Shown here: positions 1 to 7,329 of the stretch, in pieces | How positions within the stretch are numbered: the stretch's first letter is position 1 | Layout: the number at the start of each line of letters is the position of its first letter | NCBI GenBank assembly: GCA_944347775.1 | Contig: CALVMT010000081.1 | Span: forward strand, 1-46,486 | Length of the DNA: 46,486 bases | Direction of reading: 5' to 3' | DNA from: an uncultured Clostridia bacterium | GTDB taxonomy: Bacteria > Bacillota > Clostridia > Christensenellales > Christensenellaceae | Program-made: the position numbers and the translations under genes | Notes under the pieces: model-generated | What the model was told of the DNA's origin: nothing | The model's input: the letters and a program-made list of their open reading frames with translations, nothing else | The model's database searches: none

Positions 1-2342
1 TCCTGCACATTCAGCGTTTCTTTGGCAGTGGAGTAATATTTTCCACTTGTGGTCCAGCCCAATTTATCTTCGTCATAGTCACCGTGGTCATGATTTGTCC
101 CATCTGCCGTAATTAAAAAATCATCGAAGACGGTTTCGTCCACGTTCTGTGCGCCGGTCATGGTACGGGTAGCCTTTGCGCCGCTTTCGTCAATGGTTGC
201 GCCGCCCATAGTTTTGTAAAGCTCAAAGCAATAGCTGCGGTCTGCATTTGAATAGCTGGTAGTCACGTTATCTTGGTATGCGCTGTTGACACCGTATTCG
301 TTCACGGCTACAATCTTTGTGGTCTCGCCGGGTTCAAACACCAGCACACCGGAACTGTGCTCAAAGTGCGTGCCGCCCACCGCGGAACCGTTGACCGTGC
401 GGTAAAATACCATCTGCTCTCCTTTTCCACCCTCCAGGGTTACGGTAAAGTTGCCGTCTCCGTTGCTCTCAACAAAAAAGGTTCCCAAATTACCAGTGCT
501 CCCGAAAGAGACAGCAGGGCTGTAAATCACATTGCCGTCGGAGGTCTTTGCATAAGCGCGCGCCGAATAGCCCACTCCTGCCGCAATATTATCCGCCGTT
601 ACAGAAATGGAGTTTCCGGACGATGTAACGGGCAAGTCTGTTATTGCCTTACCGTTATTGAGCGATACGGTTGGGCTGCCCATGATGCCCCAAACAAAGT
701 CGGTCTCTACGATAGTTTCACTGCCTGCGTTTAAAAGCTCCGCAGACAAGGTATAATTTCCGGCGTTCTCCGACGCTGCAGGCGCACCGATAGAAACGCC
801 CTGCTGCACCGTGACTGTGGCATCCTGTGAATACACCGTTGCCGTAACCGTGGGAGAAGTAACGGTACACATAAGTCGATAGATATATTCGCCGGGATTT
901 CCCGTCACGCTTTCCGGAAGAACATAGGTGGAACTGGTCGCCCCCGTGATCGTTTCATAGCCGGCGCCGATTTTGCGCTGCCACTGGTAGGAATAATCGA
1001 AAGGTCCTGATTGTAACGCGCTCTCATCCACCTGTGCAGAAGCGGACAGGCTAGCATATCCGTTCATCGGGACTGAAATATTTTCAGGTTCGCTTATATT
1101 GACCGGCAGAGCGTAAACGGCAAAGTGTGCAATGGTTTTGCCGCCGACCTGTTTACCTGCCATATCTTCCACGCTGCTGTTTACAACAGCAATGGAATAT
1201 TCTCCTTCGTTGAAGTATCCCGGCTGCTGGGCTTCCACCGTATAGCGGACGATAGTTTTGGACGTGTCCTTTCCCGAAATGATTTCTGCACTACCGATAA
1301 CCAGTTTATTTCCGTCTGTATCTGTTACCCAAACATCGTCTGTACCGATTGTCTCTGAATTGATCTCATTGTAGGAGGATTGCTCAGAACCCTCATAGGT
1401 GACGGTAAAGGAGTAATCTCCCGCCATAGAGGCGTACTTTCCGGAACCCACATCTGCGGTAACTATGGGGCTGCCGCCAAAACCCAGGTTAGGATCTCTG
1501 TTTGTCGCCACCATTCCCTGGTTATTACGGGCGTCTTCTAGCCAGTTGAATATCCATGTTTTGACGTCATTTTTTAGCTGTTCGTTTTCTTGTTCGGTGA
1601 GGCTGGATTGGTGGTCATCGAACAACGGGTCAAAACAGTTTATATCCGCAATCGACAAAATTCTGCCATTTTCCACTGCCTGTTCCACGGACCATGCATA
1701 ATCATAATAGTAGATGATCGGCTGCACGCTGCCAGAATAGGAGATCGGAGCGATATTGGAGCAGGAAAGTCCAAGCTCTACGCCCTCTGTCAAAGCAGTA
1801 TCCGGCAGTTCAGGCGTATTGACCTGGGCAATATGAAAGTCTCCTTTTTCTTGGGATATGGTGCTGATTTGAAAGTTGCCGCCCAGCTTCTCCGCCACCT
1901 GGGATATTATAGTATTTTCTGTAGGCGACCATTTCCCATGTTCTGCGATCATCACAATACGGCCACCACCCTGCAGAAATTCGCACAACAGGGCGATGTC
2001 GTTTTCATTGAGGTTCTGATAGGGAAAATACAGGATAAAAAGACCGATTCCCTGCATATCCTCCGCCGTCAGGTGAAGCTCTTGTCCTATGGCACTCGGC
2101 AGCTTTTGCTTTACCGTGTAGCCGTTTTCTTCGTATACTTCGGCAATGTATTCTAATCGGTATGACATGACAAGCGGCGGTTTTGCCAGCGAAGTGCTGA
2201 AAATAAGAACATCATTTTCCTCGCTTGTGCGTGCGGATAAATCTGCCGCGGTAGCAAGCGAAGAAACCGGAAACGTGGACAACATTACGCATATACTTAA
2301 AATCAGTGCCAACAGTTGCTTGCCGAATCCTTTATCCTTCAT
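1..2342 (-). CDS. Large secreted Ig-like / Calx-beta surface protein, 3' end outside window
   Basis: An uninterrupted reading frame runs from an ATG at 2342 to the window edge (780 codons, no stop). AAAGGGGAAA lies just upstream as ribosome binding site. Residues 1 to about 33 form a signal peptide: lysines, a hydrophobic stretch, then a small-residue cleavage zone. Residues about 45-275 resemble a class I glutamine-amidotransferase-like fold of the DUF4350 kind (FLQGGGRIVMIAEHG). The rest is beta-rich and repetitive: Ig-like segments (YSYQWQRK, then a YVLPESVTG strand) and a Calx-beta-like stretch (GGTHFEHSSGVLVFEPGETT). No membrane anchor is seen because the end is missing. Likely an exported, cell-surface protein of unknown ligand. 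Base composition is clearly more GC-rich than the rest of the window, suggesting transfer. Domain names come from motif reading only; the open frame itself is certain. Confidence 0.8.
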   Translation of the reverse strand, partial: MKDKGFGKQLLALILSICVMLSTFPVSSLATAADLSARTSEENDVLIFSTSLAKPPLVMSYRLEYIAEVYEENGYTVKQKLPSAIGQELHLTAEDMQGIGLFILYFPYQNLNENDIALLCEFLQGGGRIVMIAEHGKWSPTENTIISQVAEKLGGNFQISTISQEKGDFHIAQVNTPELPDTALTEGVELGLSCSNIAPISYSGSVQPIIYYYDYAWSVEQAVENGRILSIADINCFDPLFDDHQSSLTEQENEQLKNDVKTWIFNWLEDARNNQGMVATNRDPNLGFGGSPIVTADVGSGKYASMAGDYSFTVTYEGSEQSSYNEINSETIGTDDVWVTDTDGNKLVIGSAEIISGKDTSKTIVRYTVEAQQPGYFNEGEYSIAVVNSSVEDMAGKQVGGKTIAHFAVYALPVNISEPENISVPMNGYASLSASAQVDESALQSGPFDYSYQWQRKIGAGYETITGATSSTYVLPESVTGNPGEYIYRLMCTVTSPTVTATVYSQDATVTVQQGVSIGAPAASENAGNYTLSAELLNAGSETIVETDFVWGIMGSPTVSLNNGKAITDLPVTSSGNSISVTADNIAAGVGYSARAYAKTSDGNVIYSPAVSFGSTGNLGTFFVESNGDGNFTVTLEGGKGEQMVFYRTVNGSAVGGTHFEHSSGVLVFEPGETTKIVAVNEYGVNSAYQDNVTTSYSNADRSYCFELYKTMGGATIDESGAKATRTMTGAQNVDETVFDDFLITADGTNHDHGDYDEDKLGWTTSGKYYSTAKETLNVQ

Positions 2343-2514
2343 GGAATATTTCCCCTTTCAACAATGTATCATTTCTATAAAGCCCGTTTGCTTTAAGCAT
2401 GTATTTTTCCTTTACGCAAAGCTCAAACAGCGTACATATCTCTCCGCAACTCACTATACTTTTCCAGTGAAAATTTTTTCTTAACAGGAACTCTGCTGTT
2501 TTGGGATCTGACAT
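2332..2514 (-). CDS. Candidate small protein (60 aa), coupled to the secreted-protein gene
   Basis: A 60-codon frame starts at an ATG preceded by AGGA at good spacing. Its stop lies 11 bases inside the start of the large secreted-protein gene, an arrangement typical of translational coupling. The product (MSDPKTAEFLLRKNFHWKS at the N-terminus) is basic, has two cysteines, and has no signal peptide or membrane segment. I recognise no family. It could be a real leader peptide or regulator of the downstream gene, or the remnant end of a longer mobile-element protein. Codon use is plausible but the length is too short to prove coding. Confidence 0.4.
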   Translation of the reverse strand: MSDPKTAEFLLRKNFHWKSIVSCGEICTLFELCVKEKYMLKANGLYRNDTLLKGEIFHEG

Positions 2515-2882
2515 TATATTTCCTATATAAAATTTGATTTCACATATTATTTCAATAATAGCAATTTATCAATATACTGAACAGGCAATTTTAATTTTTT
2601 GACTAAAAATTGATTTTTTAAGAAACAGATATGCTTATGCTGCCATCATATCCTAACTCAGTCCCTAGGGACAGAGATGATAGATTAGCCGAACTGTTTT
2701 CGTTCTTTACTCGTTTATATCTTTTGAATCTCTATATGGAGTAATCATGAAATTTGCTTCTTTCAAACATGATTATTTTGAAGCTTCATTTGCTGTTAAA
2801 AAAACAGCTTTTCACTCTATTTATGAATTAATTTATCAGCGGATTTCAGTTCAGAATCGCATTTTTTGCCTTAAAAACAAAT
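2515..2882. other. Intergenic region without a recognisable gene
   Basis: About 370 AT-rich bases between the secreted-protein module and the tRNA terminator. No frame is convincing. Two structures stand out: a GC-rich imperfect palindrome at 2657-2676 with the perfect core GTCCCTAGGGAC, and a short hairpin near 2790-2810 (GCTGTT, A-run, AACAGC, then TTTT) that could terminate rightward transcription. Promoter elements for the leftward small ORF presumably lie next to 2515 but are not clear. Confidence 0.5.
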
Positions 2883-2915
2883 AAACCTGTTTCAAAGATA
2901 AAATGAAACAGGTTT
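2883..2915 (-). terminator. Intrinsic terminator of the tRNA-Leu gene
   Basis: Perfect 12-bp stem (AAACCTGTTTCA with TGAAACAGGTTT) and a 9-base loop, starting 9 bases past the tRNA 3' end on the minus strand. A T-rich tract (ATTTGTTTTT) follows the hairpin. Confidence 0.85.
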
Positions 2916-2923
2916 ATCTATTC

Positions 2924-3007
2924 TGGTGCGGATAAAAGGACTCGAACCTTCACGCCTAAGGCACCAGATCCTAAGTCTGGCGCGTCTGCCAATTTCGCCA
3001 TATCCGC
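2924..3007 (-). tRNA. tRNA-Leu (anticodon UAG)
   Basis: On the minus strand an 84-base class II tRNA is visible. The acceptor stem GCGGATA pairs with TATCCGC. The anticodon stem CCAGA/TCTGG encloses the loop CTTAGGA, giving anticodon UAG. A long variable arm (GCC TTA GGC), a TTCGAGT T-loop and an encoded CCA end are present. It reads CUA and other CUN leucine codons. Its 3' end points toward the GC-rich secreted-protein module, which makes it a plausible integration site for a mobile island. Confidence 0.97.
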
Positions 3008-3042
3008 AATATTCCATTACGATTTATAAATATAATACTATT

Positions 3043-3306
3043 TTAAAAAAAAGTCAAATCTCCCATTTCTGAACTGTTTAGCTTTTCGTTTTCTAATTGT
3101 GATTCTAACATAAAAATTTTTTCTTTTAAGTTATTAATATTCTCTATAATTATTGTTTTTCTAGGTCGACTTCCCGGCATTCCACCGCATATAGTTAAAT
3201 GGAGTTTTCTACTGGCAATCATAACTTCTCTGCTTTTTAAAATCAAATTTTTAGTTAATTGCGTATCTTCACGAAAAATTTCTTTTGGCATATTTTTATA
3301 AACCAT
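3043..3306 (-). CDS. Hypothetical basic coiled-coil protein, 87 aa
   Basis: I do not recognise this small protein. The chosen start (MVYKNMPKE) follows GGAG closely; an upstream ATG would add eight residues (a GTG lies one codon before the chosen ATG) and a downstream ATG (MPKEIFRE) is also possible. The product is lysine-rich, with a glycine-rich turn (ICGGMPGSRPRKT) in the middle and a C-terminal heptad-like helix (IENINNLKEKIFMLESQLE) suggesting a coiled coil or dimer. There is no signal peptide or membrane segment. It lies just upstream of tRNA-Leu on the same strand. A small nucleic-acid-binding or structural role is possible but unproven. Confidence 0.55.
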   Translation of the reverse strand: MVYKNMPKEIFREDTQLTKNLILKSREVMIASRKLHLTICGGMPGSRPRKTIIIENINNLKEKIFMLESQLENEKLNSSEMGDLTFF

Positions 3307-3382
3307 CACTCCTTTTTTATATTTTATCATAATTAGATAGACTTGCCAAATAAATATTTTTTATTTTTTCTTTTTTGCCCTA

Positions 3383-3411
3383 TTGACAGTATATTCTAAA
3401 TACGATATAGT
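3383..3411 (+). promoter_or_regulatory. Sigma-A-type promoter of the marR-degV unit
   Basis: TTGACA at 3383-3388, a 17-base spacer and TATAGT at 3406-3411, about 44 bases before the MarR start. The spacer is a plausible site for autoregulation by the MarR protein, but no clean palindrome was found. Confidence 0.75.
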
Positions 3412-3454
3412 TCATTTTGTTAACTTTTTATTGGAGTATTTTAGTTAGTAAAAA

Positions 3455-3925
3455 ATGGTAAAATCTTTACAATTGGATGAATTACTTTTAGAGGCATGGC
3501 TACAACTCTGTACTGTTATAAATAATGATCGTATAGTTCAAACAATGTCTTTTAACGAAGCCTTTGTGTGCCATTTACTTAATCAGCAGCAAAATTGTTG
3601 TCCTTTAAGCTATTTGACAGCCACAGATTTATGTAACAAAACAGGGCTATTTAAATCTCAGATGAATACAATTTTAACATCATTAGAACAAAAAAACATA
3701 ATCTATCGAATTCGTTCCACTTCTGATAAACGAAAAATTTATATTATACTTCTTGAAGACGGAATGGGTCTATATCAAAAAGAGCATGCCCATATATTGG
3801 CGTTTATTAATCAGATTATCTCTCTTGTTGGAGAAGAAGAGATAAAAAAATTTATACAAATTTTAGATAAAATTACTTCTTGCGCTAAAGAAGCTATAAA
3901 AAAAAGAGGACTATATGGCAATTAA
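3455..3925 (+). CDS. MarR family transcriptional regulator
   Basis: 156 residues, the usual MarR length. The central part reads as a winged helix-turn-helix: a helix around LTATDLCNKTGLFKSQMNT (about residues 52-70), then a wing with IIYRIRSTSDKRKIYIIL (about 82-98). This RxxxxxDKRxxxIxL pattern is the MarR signature. Flanking helices would form the dimer interface. The ATG at 3455 has only a weak ribosome binding site, but an in-frame TAA immediately upstream fixes the start. The stop overlaps the following DegV gene by 11 bases, so the two are almost surely co-translated. A FabT-like role in lipid control is possible given the DegV partner; that is inference. Confidence 0.85.
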   Translation: MVKSLQLDELLLEAWLQLCTVINNDRIVQTMSFNEAFVCHLLNQQQNCCPLSYLTATDLCNKTGLFKSQMNTILTSLEQKNIIYRIRSTSDKRKIYIILLEDGMGLYQKEHAHILAFINQIISLVGEEEIKKFIQILDKITSCAKEAIKKRGLYGN

Positions 3926-4769
3926 TATTTTAATAGACTCTTCTTCAGAATTTACAGAAGAAGAACTCCAAGAAGCAAATATTGAATGTATTCCAATTAC
4001 GATTATTTTTGGAAATCAGGAATATTTTGACGGCGTAACTCTCTCAAAAGATATGTTTTATCATCGCTTATTGGTTAATCATGAATTCCCCCAAACATCT
4101 CAACCGTCACCTGAAAAATTTTTAAAATTTTTTCAAAAAGTAAAAAAACAAGGAGATAGTGTTATCGCAATACTTCTTTCCGGAGCACTTAGTGGAACGG
4201 TTCAATGTGCACATATTGCAAAAAAAATGTCGGAATATAATAACATTTATATTATTGATTCACTTTCAGCAACAGGAGGAATAAAAATACTTGTAAAAGA
4301 AGCTGTTCGTCTACGTGATCAGGGGTATTCTACAGATGAGATTGTTGAAGCTCTTTTAAAACTACGTCATAAAATTCGTATTTTTGCTGCAGTGGATACT
4401 TTGGAGTATCTGCATAAGGGAGGCCGTTTATCACGTACTCAGGCAATAGTAGGTACAATAGCAAATATTAAACCAATTATCACTGTCACACCGGAAGGTA
4501 AAGTTGCTGTCTGCAGCAAATCTATTGGAAAAAACAAAGCAATTTCTTTTTTGATAAAAAAAATAAAAAACCATCCTATAGATTTATCATATGACGTCTA
4601 TTTAGCTTATTCGTACAATATAGAAAATTGCCATCTTTTAAGCGAAAAAATGGCTAAGCATAATATTCAAATATCGATACCGCAAAACAATATCATCAAT
4701 ATTGGCCCCACAATTGGTGCTCATGTAGGTAGCGGCGCATTTGGTATAATTTATATAGAAAAGGAATAA
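3915..4769 (+). CDS. DegV family fatty-acid-binding protein
   Basis: 284 residues, typical for DegV/FakB proteins, which bind one fatty acid and present it to a fatty acid kinase (FakA). Visible family signatures are the N-terminal ILIDSSSEFT, TSQPSPE at 61-67 (the carboxylate-binding Thr-Ser), SGALSGT at 89-95, YLHKGGRLS near 165, and the C-terminal GAHVGSGAFG with the conserved histidine. It overlaps marR by 11 bases, so translation is probably coupled. No fakA-like kinase lies in the window. Function as a fatty-acid carrier is family knowledge; the ligand is unknown. Confidence 0.9.
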   Translation: MAINILIDSSSEFTEEELQEANIECIPITIIFGNQEYFDGVTLSKDMFYHRLLVNHEFPQTSQPSPEKFLKFFQKVKKQGDSVIAILLSGALSGTVQCAHIAKKMSEYNNIYIIDSLSATGGIKILVKEAVRLRDQGYSTDEIVEALLKLRHKIRIFAAVDTLEYLHKGGRLSRTQAIVGTIANIKPIITVTPEGKVAVCSKSIGKNKAISFLIKKIKNHPIDLSYDVYLAYSYNIENCHLLSEKMAKHNIQISIPQNNIINIGPTIGAHVGSGAFGIIYIEKE

Positions 4770-4813
4770 AAAGTTGTCACTCCTCTTTTTTTGTCCATAT
4801 TGTATTTCTTGCA

Positions 4814-4853
4814 ATGCAAAGTTTTGCATGATACACTTAAATTGATATACAAT
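4814..4853 (+). promoter_or_regulatory. Promoter overlapped by a perfect palindrome, upstream of the DUF308 gene
   Basis: A candidate promoter has TTGCAT (4824-4829), an 18-base spacer and TACAAT (4848-4853). The -35 box is the right arm of a perfect inverted repeat ATGCAAA-GT-TTTGCAT at 4814-4829. A repressor bound there would block the polymerase. The regulator is unknown; the nearby MarR protein is one candidate. Confidence 0.5.
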
Positions 4854-4885
4854 ATAGATATTAGAAAGAGGAGGATATTTCGTCT

Positions 4886-5443
4886 ATGAAAGAATTGCTT
4901 AAGCGCACGAAGGTAAATATTATTATTTCGTCTATTATTACCATTTTATTTGGTATTATTTTAATTGTTTGGCCAACTTCTTCTACCTTGTTTATTTCTT
5001 CCTTAGCCGGTTGGCTTTTATTTTTAGGTGGTATTATATCTGTAGTCATCTATTTTTCTACGAGGCAAACCGAACCTAAGGCTAATTTACTTTTAGGATT
5101 AATCGTTGTTTCTTTTGGATTTTGGGCTGTAATTCGCCCAAGTGCCCTTGTGCAATTGATATCGGTTTTATTTGGTGTAATTTTATTACTACATGGTTTT
5201 TTAAATATAGATGATTCCCTTGAATTGAAAAATGGGGGGATAACAAACTGGTGGGTTTTCCTCTTTTTTTCAATTTTAACTATTATTTTGGGGATCTTTA
5301 TTATTTGGTCTCCCATTGCTTCCGCAACAGTGATGACAATTATATCCGGTATCTCTTTACTTTTTGACGGAATTACAGATCTTATCCTTGTATTTCGAAT
5401 TTCTCATATTTTGAAATCCCCACATGATGACTATACTTTTTAA
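4886..5443 (+). CDS. HdeD-like DUF308 membrane protein
   Basis: 185 residues with about six hydrophobic helices arranged as three hairpins, the pattern of the DUF308/HdeD family (in enterobacteria linked to acid resistance). The first helix pair reads IIISSIITILFGIILIVWP, and similar FGxxxIxxP hairpins recur near residues 70-95 and 125-150, indicating internal repetition. A GGAGG lies 14 bases before the ATG. It is followed by the alarmone synthetase after 26 bases, so both may be one stress-related transcript. The physiological role in Firmicutes is not established. Confidence 0.8.
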   Translation: MKELLKRTKVNIIISSIITILFGIILIVWPTSSTLFISSLAGWLLFLGGIISVVIYFSTRQTEPKANLLLGLIVVSFGFWAVIRPSALVQLISVLFGVILLLHGFLNIDDSLELKNGGITNWWVFLFFSILTIILGIFIIWSPIASATVMTIISGISLLFDGITDLILVFRISHILKSPHDDYTF

Positions 5444-5469
5444 ATATAACATGCGAGATAAAATTAAAA

Positions 5470-6132
5470 ATGAAAAGTTTTTTGTCAGATGCTGAATTAA
5501 AATTACTGCAAGATTATTCCTGGGAATCGACAATTCAAAATTTTATGAACCATATGCAAGTTTATAACGCAGGAATAAAAGAAATAAAAACCAAACTTGA
5601 AATACTTGATGAGGAGTTTCAAACACGCCACGATTACAATCCCATTCATCATATCGAATCGCGTCTAAAATCTCCTAAAAGTATCCTGGGTAAAATACGT
5701 GCCAAAGGATTAACAATGTCTTATGAATCTATATTTGAAAATATAACAGATATCGCTGGAGTACGTGTTATTTGTAATTATATTGATGATATTTATCATA
5801 TAGCAGATTTGCTTACCGGGCAGGACGATGTTAAACTGGTGCGTGTCAGAGATTATATTAAAAATCCAAAACCTTCAGGATATCGAAGTTTACATTTAAT
5901 TGTCAAAATTCCGATATTTCTTGCTGAAAGCACGCAAATGATCGCTGTCGAAATACAAATCCGTACAATTGCAATGGATTTTTGGGCTAGTTTGGAACAT
6001 AAATTAAAATATAAAACAGGGCAAAATATTTCGGACGATGTGCGCAACCGATTAAAACGATGCGCCGATTCTATATCTGCTCTTGACCAGGAAATGCAGG
6101 CAATACATAACATAACTTTGCAACAAAATTAA
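5470..6132 (+). CDS. Small alarmone synthetase (RelA/SpoT synthetase domain only)
   Basis: 220 residues containing only the (p)ppGpp synthetase domain; the hydrolase, TGS and ACT domains of full-length Rel are absent. Typical motifs are RLKSPKSILGK (about 64-74, ATP-binding side), DIAGVRVICNY (about 96-106), NPKPSGYRSLHLIV (about 134-147), then EIQIRT and the MDFWASLEHKLKYK region. It transfers pyrophosphate from ATP to GDP or GTP, giving pppGpp/ppGpp during stress. Length and motifs fit the RelQ/YjbM or RelP/YwaC group, but the two cannot be separated with certainty here. The ribosome binding site is weak. It follows the DUF308 gene closely and ends just before a bidirectional terminator. 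Confidence 0.88.
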   Translation: MKSFLSDAELKLLQDYSWESTIQNFMNHMQVYNAGIKEIKTKLEILDEEFQTRHDYNPIHHIESRLKSPKSILGKIRAKGLTMSYESIFENITDIAGVRVICNYIDDIYHIADLLTGQDDVKLVRVRDYIKNPKPSGYRSLHLIVKIPIFLAESTQMIAVEIQIRTIAMDFWASLEHKLKYKTGQNISDDVRNRLKRCADSISALDQEMQAIHNITLQQN

Positions 6133-6138
6133 AAATAA

Positions 6139-6173
6139 GCAGGCAAGAGAGATATCTCTATTACATTGCCTGC
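6139..6173. terminator. Bidirectional intrinsic terminator
   Basis: GCAGGCAA (6139-6146) pairs with TTGCCTGC (6166-6173), and an inner AGAGATATCTCT can fold in the loop. It lies between the convergent alarmone synthetase (+) and DUF554 (-) genes. TTTT follows on the plus strand; A-rich sequence precedes it, giving a T-run on the minus strand. Confidence 0.8.
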
Positions 6174-6179
6174 CTACTT

Positions 6180-6869
6180 TTATAAAACAAATAATGCATA
6201 TAAAATTGGGGTTATTATAATTGACGGCAAATAATTAGCTGTCTTTATTTTTGTTATCCCGATAATATTTAGTCCAAGCGCAATCATCACTACAGATCCT
6301 GTGCATATTGTTTCTGCAATCGCTCCACTTGTTAAAAAGGGTTGTAATGCTTCTGCCAGCAATACTAAAATTCCTTGAAAAACTAAAACAAATATTGAAG
6401 AACATAACACACCGACGCCTAAGCTAACCGTTAATATAATAGATGAAATAAAGTCCAGTAATGATTTTGTTAACAGCATTTTATAATCACCGGTTAATCC
6501 TGCATTTAAACACCCCACTATAGTCATTGATCCAATACAAAACATCAGAGAAGCTGTAACAAACCCTTCTGCAATAGAAAAAGTGTTTCTCGCATTTGTA
6601 TTGCAATGTTTTGAAATAAGATTTCCTATTGAATTGATTCTTTTATCAATATCTAGAGCAGTCCCTATGATTGTTCCTAAAACTATAGATAAAATAAGAA
6701 TCAAAGAATTCTCTCCTTGTAAAGCACCAGAAATACCTAAATACATTGTACATAATCCTATCCCTATCAAAATGGCATTAATGAAGCGTTCAGAGAATCC
6801 TTTTTTACATAATAACCCGAGCCCGCTGCCAATTAGTACAGCTGCTGTATTTATCATCACTCCAAACAT
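6180..6869 (-). CDS. DUF554 (YdfK-like) membrane protein
   Basis: 229 residues, almost wholly hydrophobic, with about seven membrane helices. The N-terminus (MFGVMINTAAVLIGSGLGLL) and the ALDIDKRINSIGNLI loop match the DUF554 family, whose members have the same length. A polar, small-residue helix (CIGSMTIVGCLNAGLTGD) is a likely functional centre. No biochemical role is established for the family; transport of a small solute has been guessed. Its start overlaps the end of the GNAT gene by 13 bases, so it is probably translationally coupled as the last gene of a four-gene leftward unit. Confidence 0.85.
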   Translation of the reverse strand: MFGVMINTAAVLIGSGLGLLCKKGFSERFINAILIGIGLCTMYLGISGALQGENSLILILSIVLGTIIGTALDIDKRINSIGNLISKHCNTNARNTFSIAEGFVTASLMFCIGSMTIVGCLNAGLTGDYKMLLTKSLLDFISSIILTVSLGVGVLCSSIFVLVFQGILVLLAEALQPFLTSGAIAETICTGSVVMIALGLNIIGITKIKTANYLPSIIITPILYALFVL

Positions 6870-7327
6870 TTTTCCTCCGTCACAAAATAATTACATAGAT
6901 AAGTGCAATGATAGCGTCGTCTCGTCTTGTTTTTTTCTAATTCAATTTCATGAATTTCAAATCCCAATCGGGCATAAAATTCAACAGCATCATCATCTGT
7001 TTGCGCATAAATTTCAGAAGGTTTATATTCCATCATTAAGTGCTTTATTAATGACTTTCCTATTCCATTTCTTTGTAAAGCAGAAATTACAGCAATATCC
7101 AGTATAACAATATGTGTACAAGCAATATTTGCAACTAAAACACCGCAAATTTTTGAATCGTAAATTGCAGCAAAGATTGCAATATTCCTGTCATTTTGAT
7201 ACCGTTTTATTCGTTGGCTTAAACGCAATTTTGTTGGATTATATACACTTTCCGCTAAAACTCGTTGAAATTCTTCTGTAGTCAAATAACATTGTGCATC
7301 TATAATATCAATAGAGTCTGGCAACAT
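6857..7327 (-). CDS. GNAT family N-acetyltransferase
   Basis: 156 residues with a GNAT fold. A beta strand (VILDIAVISALQRNGIGKSLI, about residues 74-94) carries the acetyl-CoA pyrophosphate-binding motif, here RNGIGKS, as Q/RxxGxG/A. A C-terminal DDAVEFYARLGFE matches the usual motif B, where the tyrosine often acts as general acid. The substrate cannot be told; small amines or protein N-termini are possible. It follows tcdA with only two bases between and overlaps the DUF554 gene, so it belongs to the same transcript. Confidence 0.85.
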   Translation of the reverse strand: MLPDSIDIIDAQCYLTTEEFQRVLAESVYNPTKLRLSQRIKRYQNDRNIAIFAAIYDSKICGVLVANIACTHIVILDIAVISALQRNGIGKSLIKHLMMEYKPSEIYAQTDDDAVEFYARLGFEIHEIELEKNKTRRRYHCTYLCNYFVTEEKCLE

Positions 7328-7329
7328 TA

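Noticed and set aside
273..2156. Several plus-strand frames of 77-188 codons
   Set aside because: They lie opposite the long minus-strand frame with a signal peptide and have no ribosome binding sites or plausible protein character.
3378..3411. A palindromic MarR operator in the promoter
   Set aside because: The spacer sequence is AT-rich with partial symmetry only; no arms of useful length pair.
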